NCBI GenBank assembly: GCA_963678675.1
Contig: OY783195.1
Span: forward strand, 15,480,143 to 15,544,142
Source of the DNA: Xiphydria camelus
Lineage: Eukaryota; Arthropoda; Insecta; Hymenoptera; Xiphydriidae
DNA length: 64,000 nt
Reading direction: 5' to 3'
Shown: piece after piece, positions 21,357 to 32,023 of the stretch
Position numbering within the stretch: position 1 is the first letter of the stretch
How the letters are laid out: every line of letters begins with the position of its first letter
Notes under the pieces: generated by a model
The model's database searches: none
The model's input: the letters and a program-made list of their open reading frames with translations, nothing else
Told to the model about the DNA's origin: nothing
Program-made: the position numbers and the translations under genes

Positions 21357-22045
21357 TTAAATACAGTAATGTTAATTATACCCATATTTTCTATTGAGAA
21401 GAAAAGAAAGAATGTCATTGAAGGCTATTATATTGTATTGTATATGTGTTTTTTTTTGTACCGTACCGTAAAGTGACCTAACTTTGACCGAAATTAAACT
21501 TCAAATATGAATATCTTTGCTTGGGCTTTAGCTTATTTGTTCGTTTAGTGGCCCACTTGAGGGCTCAATATAACCCATTAAATTGCACCATTAGGTTTTT
21601 TATTTGCAAATTGTATTAAGCCATTAAAAAAACCCCAGTGGTCAAAGTTAGGAACGATGGACATAACTTTGACCGACCCCTTAAAATAGACGTTATATTA
21701 AAGTTAAAGCCTCTGTTCTATAACATTAACCGTCAGATTCGCTTTAAAAAAATATTAGGTAGATAGTAAAACAGTTTCCGCTTATTTTGAAGCAAAACAT
21801 TACACAAAAAATTAAAAATAAATCATTTTATTCTTATAAATCTTAGGGGTTATAATCTTAGGTACCAACCAAAACAGTGAAGTCTTAGTAAAAACAAAAT
21901 AAACATAAAATAAACATACAAAAACTTTAAAGAACCAATGTAAAAAATTCTAAACATGTTTGAACAAAAATAAAACTTGAAAGAAATGAACAATAAAGGG
22001 AAAATAATCATTCTATTTTTAGTTGTAGGTTGTCAATATCTTTAA

Positions 22046-22283
22046 CCCTTTCGCTCACCTCGTATTCAATTAAATACATGGATTTTGTATATCTCTTATG
22101 AAAAGCTCAAGCCATTTTTGACCGTTTATTAAATTTGTGTTCATTTGTGTTCATTTGTATACCAATCCATGACTGACTGATGACATATAGCGACATCTGT
22201 AAAGTAAATTCGAAATCTGAAAGTCTTCTTTTATAGTGGCAAATATCTCATCTTTTACTTAAGAAAAAAAGTGAGCGAAAGGG
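22046..22283. mobile_element. TTAA-flanked MITE
   Basis: CCCTTTCGCTCAC and its complement are flanked by TTAA at 22042-22045 and 22284-22287. It belongs to a piggyBac-type family close to that at 17977-18115. Confidence 0.85.
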
Positions 22284-22384
22284 TTAAATAATAACCCGTG
22301 TTTAGTATCAAGGGGTTTATTCAATTTAAAAATAATAGCGTCTTTAGACACCACTGATATATCATCTGCTATAGGTCAAATAAA

Positions 22385-22740
22385 TTATAATGTTTTATTT
22401 CGCATGAATTTTATTTCGAATTCGTGTCCCGCGGAAATTATTTGGCCAACATAATATTTTGATTGGTTATTTACAGTTTTTAAGGACAATACTACATAGT
22501 CATCTGTAGCAAACTCTTCTGAGTGAACTGACAATATATCTCTTTTCTTTAATACGGTCTTAAAAATATAAAAAAAATACACGGCAGATTTGGTTTAAAG
22601 TTAATACAATCACATCACACAATAATATAAATCACTTACCTGCGTAATATTGTTGATTAAAACGAGGTAGTTTTTGAGCACCGATAGGAAGTTTACAAGC
22701 TTTAAATTCGCGGCACTTTTTCTGCAGAGCGGTAAAGGTT
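22385..22740 (-). pseudogene. Possible transposase C-terminal exons
   Basis: On the minus strand an exon-like piece ending near 22640 (PRFNQQYYAG, then GTAAGTG) is followed by a last exon at 22385-22560. The latter contains DDYVVLSLKT and SKYYVGQIISAG and ends at a stop. Tails of the form DFVLVKF...YYVGxV are common at the C-terminus of insect pogo/jerky-like transposases. Assigned by resemblance only. The upstream part of the gene is replaced by MITE sequence. Confidence 0.4.
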
Positions 22741-22769
22741 TCTACTGTCACTGTGTGTACCTTAACGTA

Positions 22770-22985
22770 CACCCGGGGACTCGGATTCTGAGCCTGGTGA
22801 CTTTTGCAAAATGTCATTTTTAAAGGTACTATCCAATGAACACAAATAATTCTCATGCTTTCTTTAACTATAGCGGCGTTTATCCTGGCTAATGAAAGTA
22901 TTAGAATTGATTGAGCAAGGTTAGTTCGTTTAAATCTGACATTTCGCAAAAGTCACCAGGCTCAGAATCCGAGTCCCCGGGTGTA
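22770..22985. mobile_element. Palindromic MITE, ACCCGGGGACTCGG termini
   Basis: Arms of about 45 bp begin ACACCCGGGGACTCGGATTC. A diverged relative lies at 59550-59750, where GATTCCGAGTCCCTAGGTGT marks one end. Confidence 0.75.
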
Positions 22986-23065
22986 GGTACGTACTGAAGT
23001 GCTTTACAGAGTCATCTATGATGCACTGCCCTACTTACCGCATGAAAATCGCGACGGTTGCTATA

Positions 23066-23588
23066 GGGACCGTGCATCCAAGCGTCAGCGTCCTCTGACG
23101 GAACAAATTTAAAACTTATTGGCTACTGTATTTGTGTTGGTTACGGGCGCTATACGTTTGTTTTGAGTTAATTGTTAATAATTTATAAGAAATGCCGATG
23201 CCGAAATCCACAATATTAATTTAATTTAATTTTCAATAGGTAATAATCAGGCCAACAACAACAAGAATCAATACACGTATGACGTTTCGGTTCCTCTTTG
23301 AATCCTCGTCATAACGTATCTGAAGAATGTTCGAAGAGGAACCGAAACGCCAGACGTGTATTGATTCTTGTTGTTGTTTGGCCTGATTATTACCTATTGA
23401 AAATTAAATGAAATTAATTTTAAGCTACTACAGGCAACAGGTATTATCTTAAGAATGAAATCCACAATAAATTTTAAATTCATCCATGACAAACGTTAAC
23501 ACTGACAAACACGCTACAGTTATTTGTCACCAAGTTTTGCAAAAAATTACCGCTAGGAGTCGCTGTTTTTCAGCTCGTGCACGGTCCC
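23066..23588. mobile_element. TA-flanked element, GGGACCGTGCA termini
   Basis: GGGACCGTGCA and its complement are flanked by TA. The same terminal word starts the long inverted repeats at 5809 and 29796. A strong palindromic MITE (about 23222-23407, arms beginning ATTTTCAATAGGTAATAATC) is nested inside. Confidence 0.7.
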
Positions 23589-23696
23589 TATTATCAGTAC
23601 TTCATATAAATTCGGTTAATATCGTTTTCTGTAATTGTGGTCAATATTACGTCCCGGGTCATAGTTAGGTCACCTTACGGTACTCTAGAAAATATG

Positions 23697-23712
23697 GGGG
23701 GGGGGGGGGGGT
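23697..23712. repeat. Poly-G run
   Basis: About 16 consecutive G, just outside the element ending at 23680. Confidence 0.9.
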
Positions 23713-24246
23713 CGATATCGAGTTACAAAAAAAATCATAAAAAATGTAGACTTCTTTACAATTAGTGATTAACCATTAGTGAATTGGTAATTGTGAAAAT
23801 CCTCTTTGATATAGAAAGTTTGTAGCTTTCACATGAGAGCTTGGTCTATTTTATTCTTTTCCTCGCGAATTTCTATACAAAATTTTAAACGATAAAAATC
23901 AAGCAATTAAAAGTCTTGTACCTATTCATAATAGTAAGATTTTTAACACTTTCCCCTCTACGAAGATTTAAAAATTCTAAGATTTTAGAGGAGAAGGAGG
24001 AGGAGAGGTGGAATGAAAGACACGTCTTAAAAGGAATATAGCAATTTGTAAGAATCAAAGGAAGTCTCCACAACGAAAGCATTATTTTTTCGTGGTAACA
24101 ATAACACTAGTTTACAAATTCGGGTCAATGTTTGACCCGAGCAGATGAGAACGATTCTTATCGTTATTTGATGCCCTGAACTCAAATCTTCAATCCGTTT
24201 GTCAAGATTGGTTCTAGTTTTCGAGTTCGCGCATGGTGGCAGCCCT
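23713..24246. other. No gene recognised
   Basis: AT-rich. Contains a GGGTCAA/TTGACCC dyad at 24121-24140 like those in piggyBac-type ends. Confidence 0.3.
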
Positions 24247-24420
24247 TGTCGAAAACCACTACAGCGGACTGAACACTACAGTGGTCAGTAGTGGTATACA
24301 GTGGTGAATAGTGGTCAGTAGTGGTATACAGTGGTGAATAGTGGTCAGTAGTGGTATACAGTGGTGAATAGTGGCATACAGTGGTACGTGTGGTAAGGAG
24401 TGGTAAGTAGTGCACATGTA
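24247..24420. repeat. Element end with 30-bp minisatellite
   Basis: TGTCGAAAACCACTACA is followed by about three copies of a 30-bp unit built from AGTGGTCAGTAGTGGTATAC, plus partial units. The terminal word recurs inverted at 27671-27687, next to diverged repeats of the same type. The two may be ends of one 3.4-kb element. Confidence 0.7.
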
Positions 24421-25129
24421 GTGGTTATACTATTTTTTTTATTGAATCATATAAAAAAGGTACAAAATTTAAATTATACGACGGATGTATCACTTCTGCT
24501 CCCGAAACTTTGCAATAAATGTTACTTATAGAAGACAATGCAATGGTAGATGACTTCTTTGGTTGATATTATTAGATACCGTTGAGATTCTCGTGATTGT
24601 AGACCCACGTGCGTAATTTTAAATTTAAACTTGAATTTTCTAGTAAAAAAGCGAAGGGAGAAAACAAAATTTTTCCGACGTTTCTATGAGCTTCTATCCT
24701 CCTATTAAAAGAGAACTATAATCTAAAATGTGTCGCGCGAAATTACCTAGCAGGGAAAAACTCATTTATAAAAAAAAGAAGAGAGATCTATTAATTTTGA
24801 TTCTCCAGAGCTCTGACTCAGATAAAATTATAATCATGATTTAATCTCACGCGTGGAAAGGAAGACTACAATAGCCGTTCCTCGGAGCACCATCCGACGC
24901 GAATGCTGCGACCCAGAGAAACTGAGCATCATCGAGTTCTTAAGAGGCCGACATACCAGGCCCACTAGTTTCTCCTGCGGGGCAGCGGTGAGACGAGGTA
25001 ATGTCAAAACGCTAGAAGGGGGTGGAGCTACGCGAGGTTAGCGATGTTGCCAAATGCATGCAGTGTGAACACGGTCCGGTCTTACGCCGGCCTCAGTGGC
25101 GAGAGCATGGCTCGCTCCCGTTTAGACCG

Positions 25130-25885
25130 GGATACCGCGTCGCGCGTGCGTTTCAAGTGTCTCCGGGATTGGCGTACGTCATGGGGGTCTCGATGTCGCG
25201 GGTTCAATTCTTGTTGGGATTTTTTTCTTTATTAACTTTTTTCATTCGATTACAACCTTTTCTTGTTATAGAAAGTGGTTTACATTATCGAATAAAATAA
25301 GAGTTTCAATTTTTTTCATAGTTTTACGTTATTTTCTTCCTCGTTGAGGTGAACCAATATTATTAGAAAGAACAGTTGGAAGCATCGTTGCATTTTTTTA
25401 TTCTTACATTTCGTCATGGGAATTTTTGGCTGCCGAAGATTTTATACATGATTTTGGATAATAATTGTCGAAAAAACATTTGAAGCACACCGTATTTTGA
25501 CACCATGAACATTTGACGAATGGAACTTTGCCACACGAACATTTGCACTTTAAAAGTGTTATGGGAAAGCAAATTTCATTGACATTTTCGAAAAACGGCC
25601 TGGTTGGCAATATGTAATATTGGTTCACCTCAACGAGGAAGAAAAAATAACGTAAAACTATAAAAACAATTGAAACTCTTATTTTATTCGATAATGTAAA
25701 CCACTTTCTATAACAAGAAGGGATTGTATAATCGAATGAAAAAAGTTAATAAAAAAAATCCCGACAAGACTTGAACCCGCGACATCGAGACTCCCAGCCC
25801 GGCAACTTAACCGTTGCGCTATCGAAGCATCGGTAACATGATGTACGCCAATCCCGAAGACACTTGGAACGCGCGCGCGACGCTA
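25130..25885. repeat. Inverted repeat with tRNA-like arms
   Basis: Arms 25130-25355 and 25617-25885 match for over 200 bp. On the minus strand the right arm holds an A-box-like TAGCGCAACGGTTAAG (25806-25821) and a B-box-like GGGTTCAAGTC near 25770. This is the split pol III promoter layout of tRNAs and tRNA-derived SINEs. The left arm lost the A-box segment. The arms enclose a Cys-rich coding fragment. Confidence 0.65.
25404..25628 (-). pseudogene. Cys-rich C-terminal transposase fragment
   Basis: 74 residues with CKCSCGKVPFVKCSWC and CFKCFFDNYY, a run of C-x2-C pairs. The spacing resembles piggyBac C-terminal zinc domains, but the catalytic core is absent. It sits in the loop of an inverted repeat, so it is probably captured debris. 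Other zinc-binding families cannot be excluded. Confidence 0.4.
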
Positions 25886-25899
25886 TTCCAAGAAGTTCT

Positions 25900-26690
25900 C
25901 AAGACAAAATCGATTTGACATCTGCCGGGGTCCCCTTGTGAGATACGCCCTTACGTGATAAGACCGACGATATTCTGCTATTCGTGGCGGAGACAAATCT
26001 GACAACCCCGCAGTCCGTACGTAGTGAAGACGCTAGATGGAAGCGTTACTCGGCTGATAAAAGTAGACGAGTAATAGGGGTTTGAAATAAAGGTTTTCTG
26101 CAATGGGCTTTCAGAAACCTTTCGTGCAAAAGGTGGTAGTACCTTGTACAAAGTTTATTTTAGGGTCCCATAGAAGAATTCATTTCAATACTTTGATTGT
26201 TTCCGCCTTTACAACTTGCAAAATATAGGTATATTTGTGAGGTCGCCGATGGATTACAACATAGAAATTTATTTATTTTTTTCTATATGGCCCTAGATTT
26301 ATGTTTTTTAAGTGTGGTGGCGAAAAGTACAAAAGGTTCTTATGCACCATGTTGGAATTATCGCTTTACAGCCGCGACAACTTTTCGGGCATTTCTAGTC
26401 GGGGTGTGTCGGCCTCTTAATCTAGAACGAATCATCGAGCGTCAACGTCGCGGTGGAATTTCTACTGTTCGGCGATTGCATTGCGATATATCGTTTCCGT
26501 AAGATCTCTTGAAGGTCGTTGCAAGGGCTATTTTCGCGTTTAACTCACAAAGGTCTCTCACCCGGCGATCTGAAAAACACATTTAAAAGCCCACTGTGAA
26601 CAAAATCAATCCTTCGTAACCACGACATTCTGACAATGTGAAACTCCTCTTTGTTCCTGGCGAATTAAAAGTTTACCGCGATAAAATTGT
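25900..26690. other. No gene recognised
   Basis: Moderate GC sequence. A 101-residue open frame at 26197-26502 has no recognisable motif and is left unassigned. Confidence 0.3.
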
Positions 26691-26884
26691 CTAATCATAC
26701 CTTGCGACGAGTTTCAATTTGACTTTGTCGATGTCTTTCTGTATATCGCCCATTAATTTCTGGGAGATCAGTGGCGGTTTATGCCGATCGACGAACTTGT
26801 AGTCTTGTAAACTAGCTCTCCTCGTAATGTGAGGTATCGTCGGAGGTGGTAGAGGTGGTAGAGGTGGCGGCATATAATAATAAC

Positions 26885-27290
26885 GAATTTAAAGTTTTAA
26901 CATTACGGTCAAAACGATTACATACAGTAATTAGCATTGATCCCAAAGCAAGAAATCTTAAAGTTGGCAATAATTTCGTTGCTGACTGAATTGCTGCATT
27001 TCTTTGCGACCTCGAAGCAATGCGATGTCGTATTTGTCCCAATAATCTCTGGCCGGTTTTGTTTTTCCAAACGAAATCGAGTGAAGAATTCTAAACCATT
27101 GTAAGTATTCTTCGAAATAGTCAACTCTGGAATAGTTTTGTATTAGATATTGTTTATAAATTAATAGGTATAGGTATCTTTTATTTGCTTACCGGACACG
27201 TATTTTCTTCGGATGTCTCATTCTTGGTAATACGTCAATGTCTTCATCAGATGATGATTGAAAAACTGGTATATCAAACAACTCCATTTC
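26885..27290 (-). pseudogene. PIF/Harbinger transposase, N-terminal exons
   Basis: Exon 1 starts with the ATG near 27287 (MELFDIPVFQSSSDEDID) and ends before a GTAAGC donor near 27195. The next exon, from about 27125, carries RFRLEK, then (in another frame) GQIRHRIASRSQRNAAI and LLPTLRFLALGS. These match the N-terminal domain of HARBI1-like transposases. Frameshifts and loss of the DDE region make it inactive. The terminal sequence at 27480-27546 equals that of the TAA-flanked MITE at 6534-6665, which fits the same superfamily. Confidence 0.7.
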
Positions 27291-27479
27291 AAAATTAATA
27301 ACAATTTACCACAACGATCAGGTTATGACTATGTCAAGGAAGAATATAGACACAAACAAAAAGTTAGGTTATACTGAGAATAGCTAGCTTACCCCCCAAT
27401 GAAACTACCAGATAAGCTGTGCCTGCATTTATTCCAAAGTTTATCCTATTCCAGAATTATACCATACTTGTAAAACGCT

Positions 27480-27548
27480 TGCGTACTGGTTATTCTCAGT
27501 ATAGTGCTATACCGCGTTTATACCGTGTTGGTAAAACCGGCCCTAAAT
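27480..27548. repeat. Terminal repeat of the Harbinger remnant
   Basis: GGTTATTCTCAGTATAGTGC...GGTAAAACCGGCCC then TAA matches one arm of the MITE at 6534-6665. Confidence 0.75.
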
Positions 27549-27554
27549 ATCACT

Positions 27555-27687
27555 TTTGGATCACTGCTCACCACCATTGAACCACTACTGACCATCATTG
27601 AACCACTGCTCACCACTATTGTGCCACTACTCAGGTTTTCAGTAGTGGTTGAAAATATTCTGTAGTGTTTTGTAGTGGTTTTCGACA
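27555..27687. repeat. CACTACTGACCA-type degenerate minisatellite and terminal word
   Basis: Degenerate tandem words (CACCACCATTGAACCACTAC) end in TGTAGTGGTTTTCGACA, the inverse of 24247-24263. Confidence 0.65.
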
Positions 27688-27691
27688 CGGG

Positions 27692-28951
27692 AGCACTTGA
27701 TAATAATAATGATTATTTGATAAATACTTTATTCCATCCAAATGATAAAGAAAAACTGAATAAAATGGCCCCTAAATTGACAAATACTCGTTTATATCCT
27801 ACTAATTTTCAAAAAATGTCTGTACGTCTTGCTGTACAGCTAGTCAGCCGTACTGTTGCGATGGCAATTGATGCTCACATATATTTTGGGTCTTTGCCCG
27901 AAACAGCTAAAGGTACGGTCGAATATATTCTGAACTTTGATAAACTCTTTGATATGTTTAATTCAAGAAAAACGAAACCTACAACGAATATAAACTAGAT
28001 TATGCTTTTTGCGGCGATAAGACCCAAGTTGATTTTTTGAATAACATGAAAGGATTTTTGAAGACATTAACCGCATTCGCTAAAGACAGCCAAACAAATA
28101 CAACGAATAAGTTAAAATTTCTTAAATGTTGGATTGTTTCCATCAATTCTTTATTGCAGTTATGGCAGGTTTTAAAAGAGATGGGATTTAATGGAATACT
28201 AACCAATAAAATCAATCAAGATTGTTTAGAGAATTTTTTTGGAACGGTGCGACAACAAAATGGTAATGCTGTCAATCCAACTGCTATACAGTTCACACGA
28301 ACATTTAGAAAACTTTTTGTCGTTAACTATATTCATAATAATGAAATGAATTGTGAGGCAGATCTGGGCACATTGCTAACGTCATTGTTCGATTTTGATT
28401 CTGGAGAAATACACCTCAATTTATTAATAACAGAACAAAGCAGATCGCCACTTATGCTAGAAAATGTAGATTATAGAAATACGAATCTCAGTGAGCAGAA
28501 TGCGTTTAAGTATGTTTGTGGATATTTGCTCCAGAAATGTTTAAAAATTCATAATTGCAATTTATGTAACAAGTTTGCACAAGAAGGCAATGTCGAAGAT
28601 ACAACCACCGTATTTATACGCCAGAAAGCATATGGTGGGACTAGCTCAGGTTTTGAAAGCCTTATGACTCCGTCTGATATTTTTGTTAATTACATTAAGA
28701 CTTTAGATGATATTTTTTTAAATACGATAACAGACAACATTAATTCTAATCCAGGAGTGACTATATATAATAAATACAAAACATTAATGCCATTCAATCA
28801 TCCCTGTAAAGTTTTTCCTATGGAATATTTGTTGAAATTGCAAGTAAGATTAAGGATCTATTATTATTTAAAAGATATTAATACAAAGAACAATAATGTA
28901 AATAAAAATGTGCCGAAAAACAGAAAATTATGTATTGTAAATAATTTGTAA
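27692..28951 (+). pseudogene. P-element (THAP9-type) transposase, C-terminal two-thirds
   Basis: P-family transposases are GTP-dependent DDE/D enzymes that excise and insert the element. Visible are MSVRLAVQLVSRTVAMAI, a FNSRK segment, NQDCLENFFGTVRQQNGNA, NPTAIQF, KYVCGYLLQKC and a closing LQVRLRIYYYLK, in the order known for P/THAP9 proteins. One frameshift near 27980 separates two open parts; reading across it gives a continuous match. The THAP domain and the first part of the catalytic region are missing upstream, where a minisatellite-type element end (to 27687) abuts. The copy is inactive. Confidence 0.8.
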
Positions 28952-29095
28952 AATAAATAATAATGTAAATAAAAATGTACCGAAAAACAGAAAATTATAT
29001 ATTGTAAATAATTTTTAAAATAAATAATAATGTAAATAAAAATGTACCGAAAACCGGAAAATTATGTATTGTAAATAACTTGTAAAATAATATAA
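28902..29095. repeat. 66-bp tandem repeat at P-element 3' end
   Basis: About three copies of a unit containing ATGTRCCGAAAAMMRGAAAA and TGTATTGTAAATAA. The first copy overlaps the last codons and stop of the transposase, so the repeat arose by duplicating the gene end. Confidence 0.85.
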
Positions 29096-29099
29096 ATAA

Positions 29100-29497
29100 A
29101 ATATGATTTGTGTAAATGTGCATATTTATTTTTTGCTCCCCATCCGACCAAGTAAATAACAACTAAAGTTGGGGTTTTAATAGAACTATATCGCAACTGA
29201 TAAATGGCAACGTTAACTTTCTCTTTCATTTTGACTACAACTGGCAACGCAGTAATCCTGTTTAAATGCCTCAAGGTCACGGCTGCGTTTGCGCGACATC
29301 AAAAGAGTGTCGCCTCTGGTACTCTGTGATGTAATTTCCATTTTTTTTAATTTTGAAAATTATAGGGTTGCCAAAACTACCCTCGGAGCGCTGCTAGACC
29401 AGTCATTCCTCTGTTCACACGTTACAAGGAGCTTATCATAAAAATTGTAGCCCTATTATCTATGACGTAAGAAAAACGTTGCTGGCTCCCGGACTAT
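29100..29497. other. No gene recognised
   Basis: Mixed sequence without visible structure. Confidence 0.3.
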
Positions 29498-29796
29498 ACG
29501 TTGACTGCCAGCCACCACCGTTACGGGTTAAAGTACATTACTTATTGGTCCCATAGGTCAACGTGTCTGAAGGTGAATAAACCGGCCCTAAATGTTATAC
29601 TTACTGTTTATTGCAATTCTATACATATAAATAATTGTTATGAAACACATCTGATGAACAAAATTCATATTGTTCACTAATTGGTTTTGCCGAGGATCTT
29701 TATATTCTTATCGTATTTGGTACTGTATATAAAACTGCCAATAGTTCGCCGACTACTGACACCACATATCACTGTACGGGTGTTGCACGGTCCCAA
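29498..29796. repeat. Right member of the ~300-bp inverted repeat pair
   Basis: Reverse copy of 5809-6115, ending TTGCACGGTCCCAA followed by TA at 29797-29798. Confidence 0.75.
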
Positions 29797-29799
29797 TAG

Positions 29800-30185
29800 C
29801 GATAATTATTAGAATAGGTATTGCGGGAAGCGGTTTATTCCGACTCGTCCAGTAATTAGCCCTTCCAGGAAAGGTACGGGACTGCGAACTCATTAGCAGC
29901 CTGTATTAAAACCCATTTGCACCAAGTGTCCGAAGACGATACAGATTTTTCAATACTCAAAAATAATGTAATTGGTTTGAATTGTTCTGTTTAGAACAAT
30001 TGAAGTTTAAATTACTTATCATTTGGAGAAAATCCAATCAAAATTAGGGCAGTGGCGTGTAGTGAAGTTTTAAAGTCGATTCAAAAATGGCTGTTAATAT
30101 GGCTAAAGAATCGTATCTATTATACTAAAAGTATAATATATGTGTATATCAAATATTTATTTTCCTACGCTCAAGAAACAATATA
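29800..30185. other. Repeat debris, no gene
   Basis: Begins with a GGTTTATTCCGACTCGTCCAGTAATT family also seen near 39790 and 62880. The rest is AT-rich. Confidence 0.35.
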
Positions 30186-30189
30186 CATT

Positions 30190-31125
30190 CAATACTCTTC
30201 GTCAAATCTTCTTCGTCGTCTTCGTTTTCAGCGGGTTGAAATATTATATATTGCTACAAGACTGTCCTTGAGATTGCCCACACAGATTTGAACAGTTTAG
30301 ACCAGATTTCTTACACTTACACAGCTTTCCACAATCAGTCTTACAGTTACAGAATATCAATTTTAGGATGAATTCTGGTGCAATTGGTTTGTCGGTCGTT
30401 ATTGGTAAAAGAAGTTCTTCCTGGTTTCTCCATCCCCAAGAGGTAACTTCCAACTCATTTTCCAGCCATTCCTGGATTTGGTAATATACCCGCAAACTGT
30501 GCTGAGCGGCTGCATCTGATGTTGGTGGTAAAGAAGTTAATGAGAAGTTTGCACTTAAACTCTGTCTTGATGCATTGTTGTGAAATTTGAAAAAGCGTAG
30601 CTGATTTATCGTTTTTACTGACTTTCCGACACCATACAGAGCCAATAGAAACTCTTCTCCAATAGCGATTATATCCTTCTTGTCTGCAGTGGGATTTACA
30701 AAAATGGCTACTTTGGCTTGTAGATACTGATGTTTCTCTGAAAGCCTATATGTAGACAACTTTCCTTTTTTTATAAATTGTCGAGGTAGTATCACATCCA
30801 AAAACGGTATGGGAAAATAAAATCGAAGCACGCATCTTATTTTGAAGCGCATTTATGTTCGTTGTTTTATTAGGTGCTGTAGTGCTGCCGGGTCTTAACA
30901 TATAAATATTGTCCATTGTTGATTTGAATAACAGTAATACCATTAAATTAGTGTCTTCACCAACCAATGTTACCGATTTTTCTAACTTTCTTGCTTCAAG
31001 ATCTTTCTCCGCTATGAGTGTATCTGCATCCCCATGTGCTTGGAAAACTTTAATATCAGCTGTTTCGAGATGTTGGCTTAGTTGTGAAATAAACAACTTT
31101 TTATTGTTTTCATTTTTAAAAAATC
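30190..31125 (-). pseudogene. Second XPG/FEN1-like transposon nuclease with CXC-type tail, decayed
   Basis: Read 31125 to 30190, the motifs are HGDADTLIAE, GEDTNLMVLLL and FGCDTTSTIYKKRK, followed by GEEFLLALYG, SLPPTSDAAAQHSLR and EVTSWGW. They parallel HEEADTKIV, TDSDIPVIML and TGNDFNP of the 10031-15389 gene. A Cys-rich tail follows (CNCKTDCGKLCKCKKSGLNC), like a tesmin/TSO1 CXC motif, then an acidic stretch behind a frameshift. A one-base indel in the T-run at 30766-30772 splits the frame. The 5' two-thirds is missing. The motif order matches a protein family I know as repeated in many animal genomes; sequence identity to the first gene is low, so it is a separate lineage. Confidence 0.75.
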
Positions 31126-32020
31126 GGGGCCTATTAACCGTAAGACTAATTGTGGAAAAGCCAAATGTTATCCGTCCTCACTTGCATTTAGCCGCCTAGC
31201 ATACGCCTATTACGTAATGAAGGGCCGATTGAAAAATTTCTTACATTCCAGAAACACTTCGAAATAAAAAATACCTAACTTTACTGATTTAACACTATTT
31301 GTTGTTTATTTTTGAGTACTTTTACATGGGAAAATAATTCGATGGCATTTACGCTGAGAAAAGTGTTTTTTTTGAAGGCCGAAAAATATTTAATGACTTT
31401 TGACACTTGCTGTACACTACTGGTTTATTCAAATTGTGTACATATATACACCAAATTGTAGGTAATTTTATTGGCTTTCATTTTGGTTTATTGCATTTTT
31501 TCAAAAAAAGGAGTAGTTTGTTAGATATTTGATAAGAACTAAAAAATGTACCTTTTTAGGGGTAGTTTTGGGGTTGTTTGCACCCTCGGAGGGATGGGGA
31601 CTATTAGTGTGTCAATTAGGACACAAAACAGCTAAATAATCCCGCATAAATCAGCTTTAGGGCATTTTGTTCCACGAGTACCATGTTATCAAAAATAACT
31701 TTCCTGGCCTAGAATGCCGGTGGGCGCTTGCACAAGCGTCGAGTGAATTCTGTAACGGGCCTCAAACGCTGACGATCGTTGCATCTGAGGTCGACCGCCT
31801 GAACGCTCGGGATCGCTCGGCAGCCGAAGATAGCCGAGAGAGTAGGGGTGACCAAGGAGAGTTTATATAGGGAGTTTACCCCCCGTTAGCATTATTTTCC
31901 ACGTCAACGAGGGGCCAACGTCATGTATCAACCTTCCCCGGTCTCCCCTACACAAATTTCATGGAGGCTAGCCAAGTGTTTTCTACGCTCTCCTCTTAAA
32001 ATTGTAAGAAAGTCGTTAAT
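31126..32020. other. No gene recognised
   Basis: AT-rich to about 31660, then GC-richer sequence to 31920. No clear coding or repeat structure. Confidence 0.3.
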
Positions 32021-32023
32021 GTT

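Larger units (their letters stand above)
21466..23680. mobile_element. TA-flanked element, CCGTAAAGTGACC termini
   Basis: CCGTAAAGTGACCTAACTTT at the left matches the inverted right end at 23660-23680. TA lies at 21464-21465 and 23681-23682. It contains a two-exon transposase-like tail on the minus strand and at least three nested MITEs. The ends resemble those of the CCGTAAAGTGGGG family at 4522-5806. Confidence 0.7.

Noticed and set aside
24280..24370. Regularly spaced repeats resembling a CRISPR array
   Set aside because: The 30-bp units are directly adjacent with no spacers, and the genome is eukaryotic.
26691..26873. Pro-rich protein start (PPPLPPLPPP)
   Set aside because: Short frame over a GGTGGTAGAG repeat, no family match. 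It sits at the decayed end of a Harbinger remnant.
5809..29796. Maverick/Polinton-like giant element
   Set aside because: Size and long inverted ends fit, but I see no DNA polymerase B, retroviral-type integrase, packaging ATPase or capsid gene between them.
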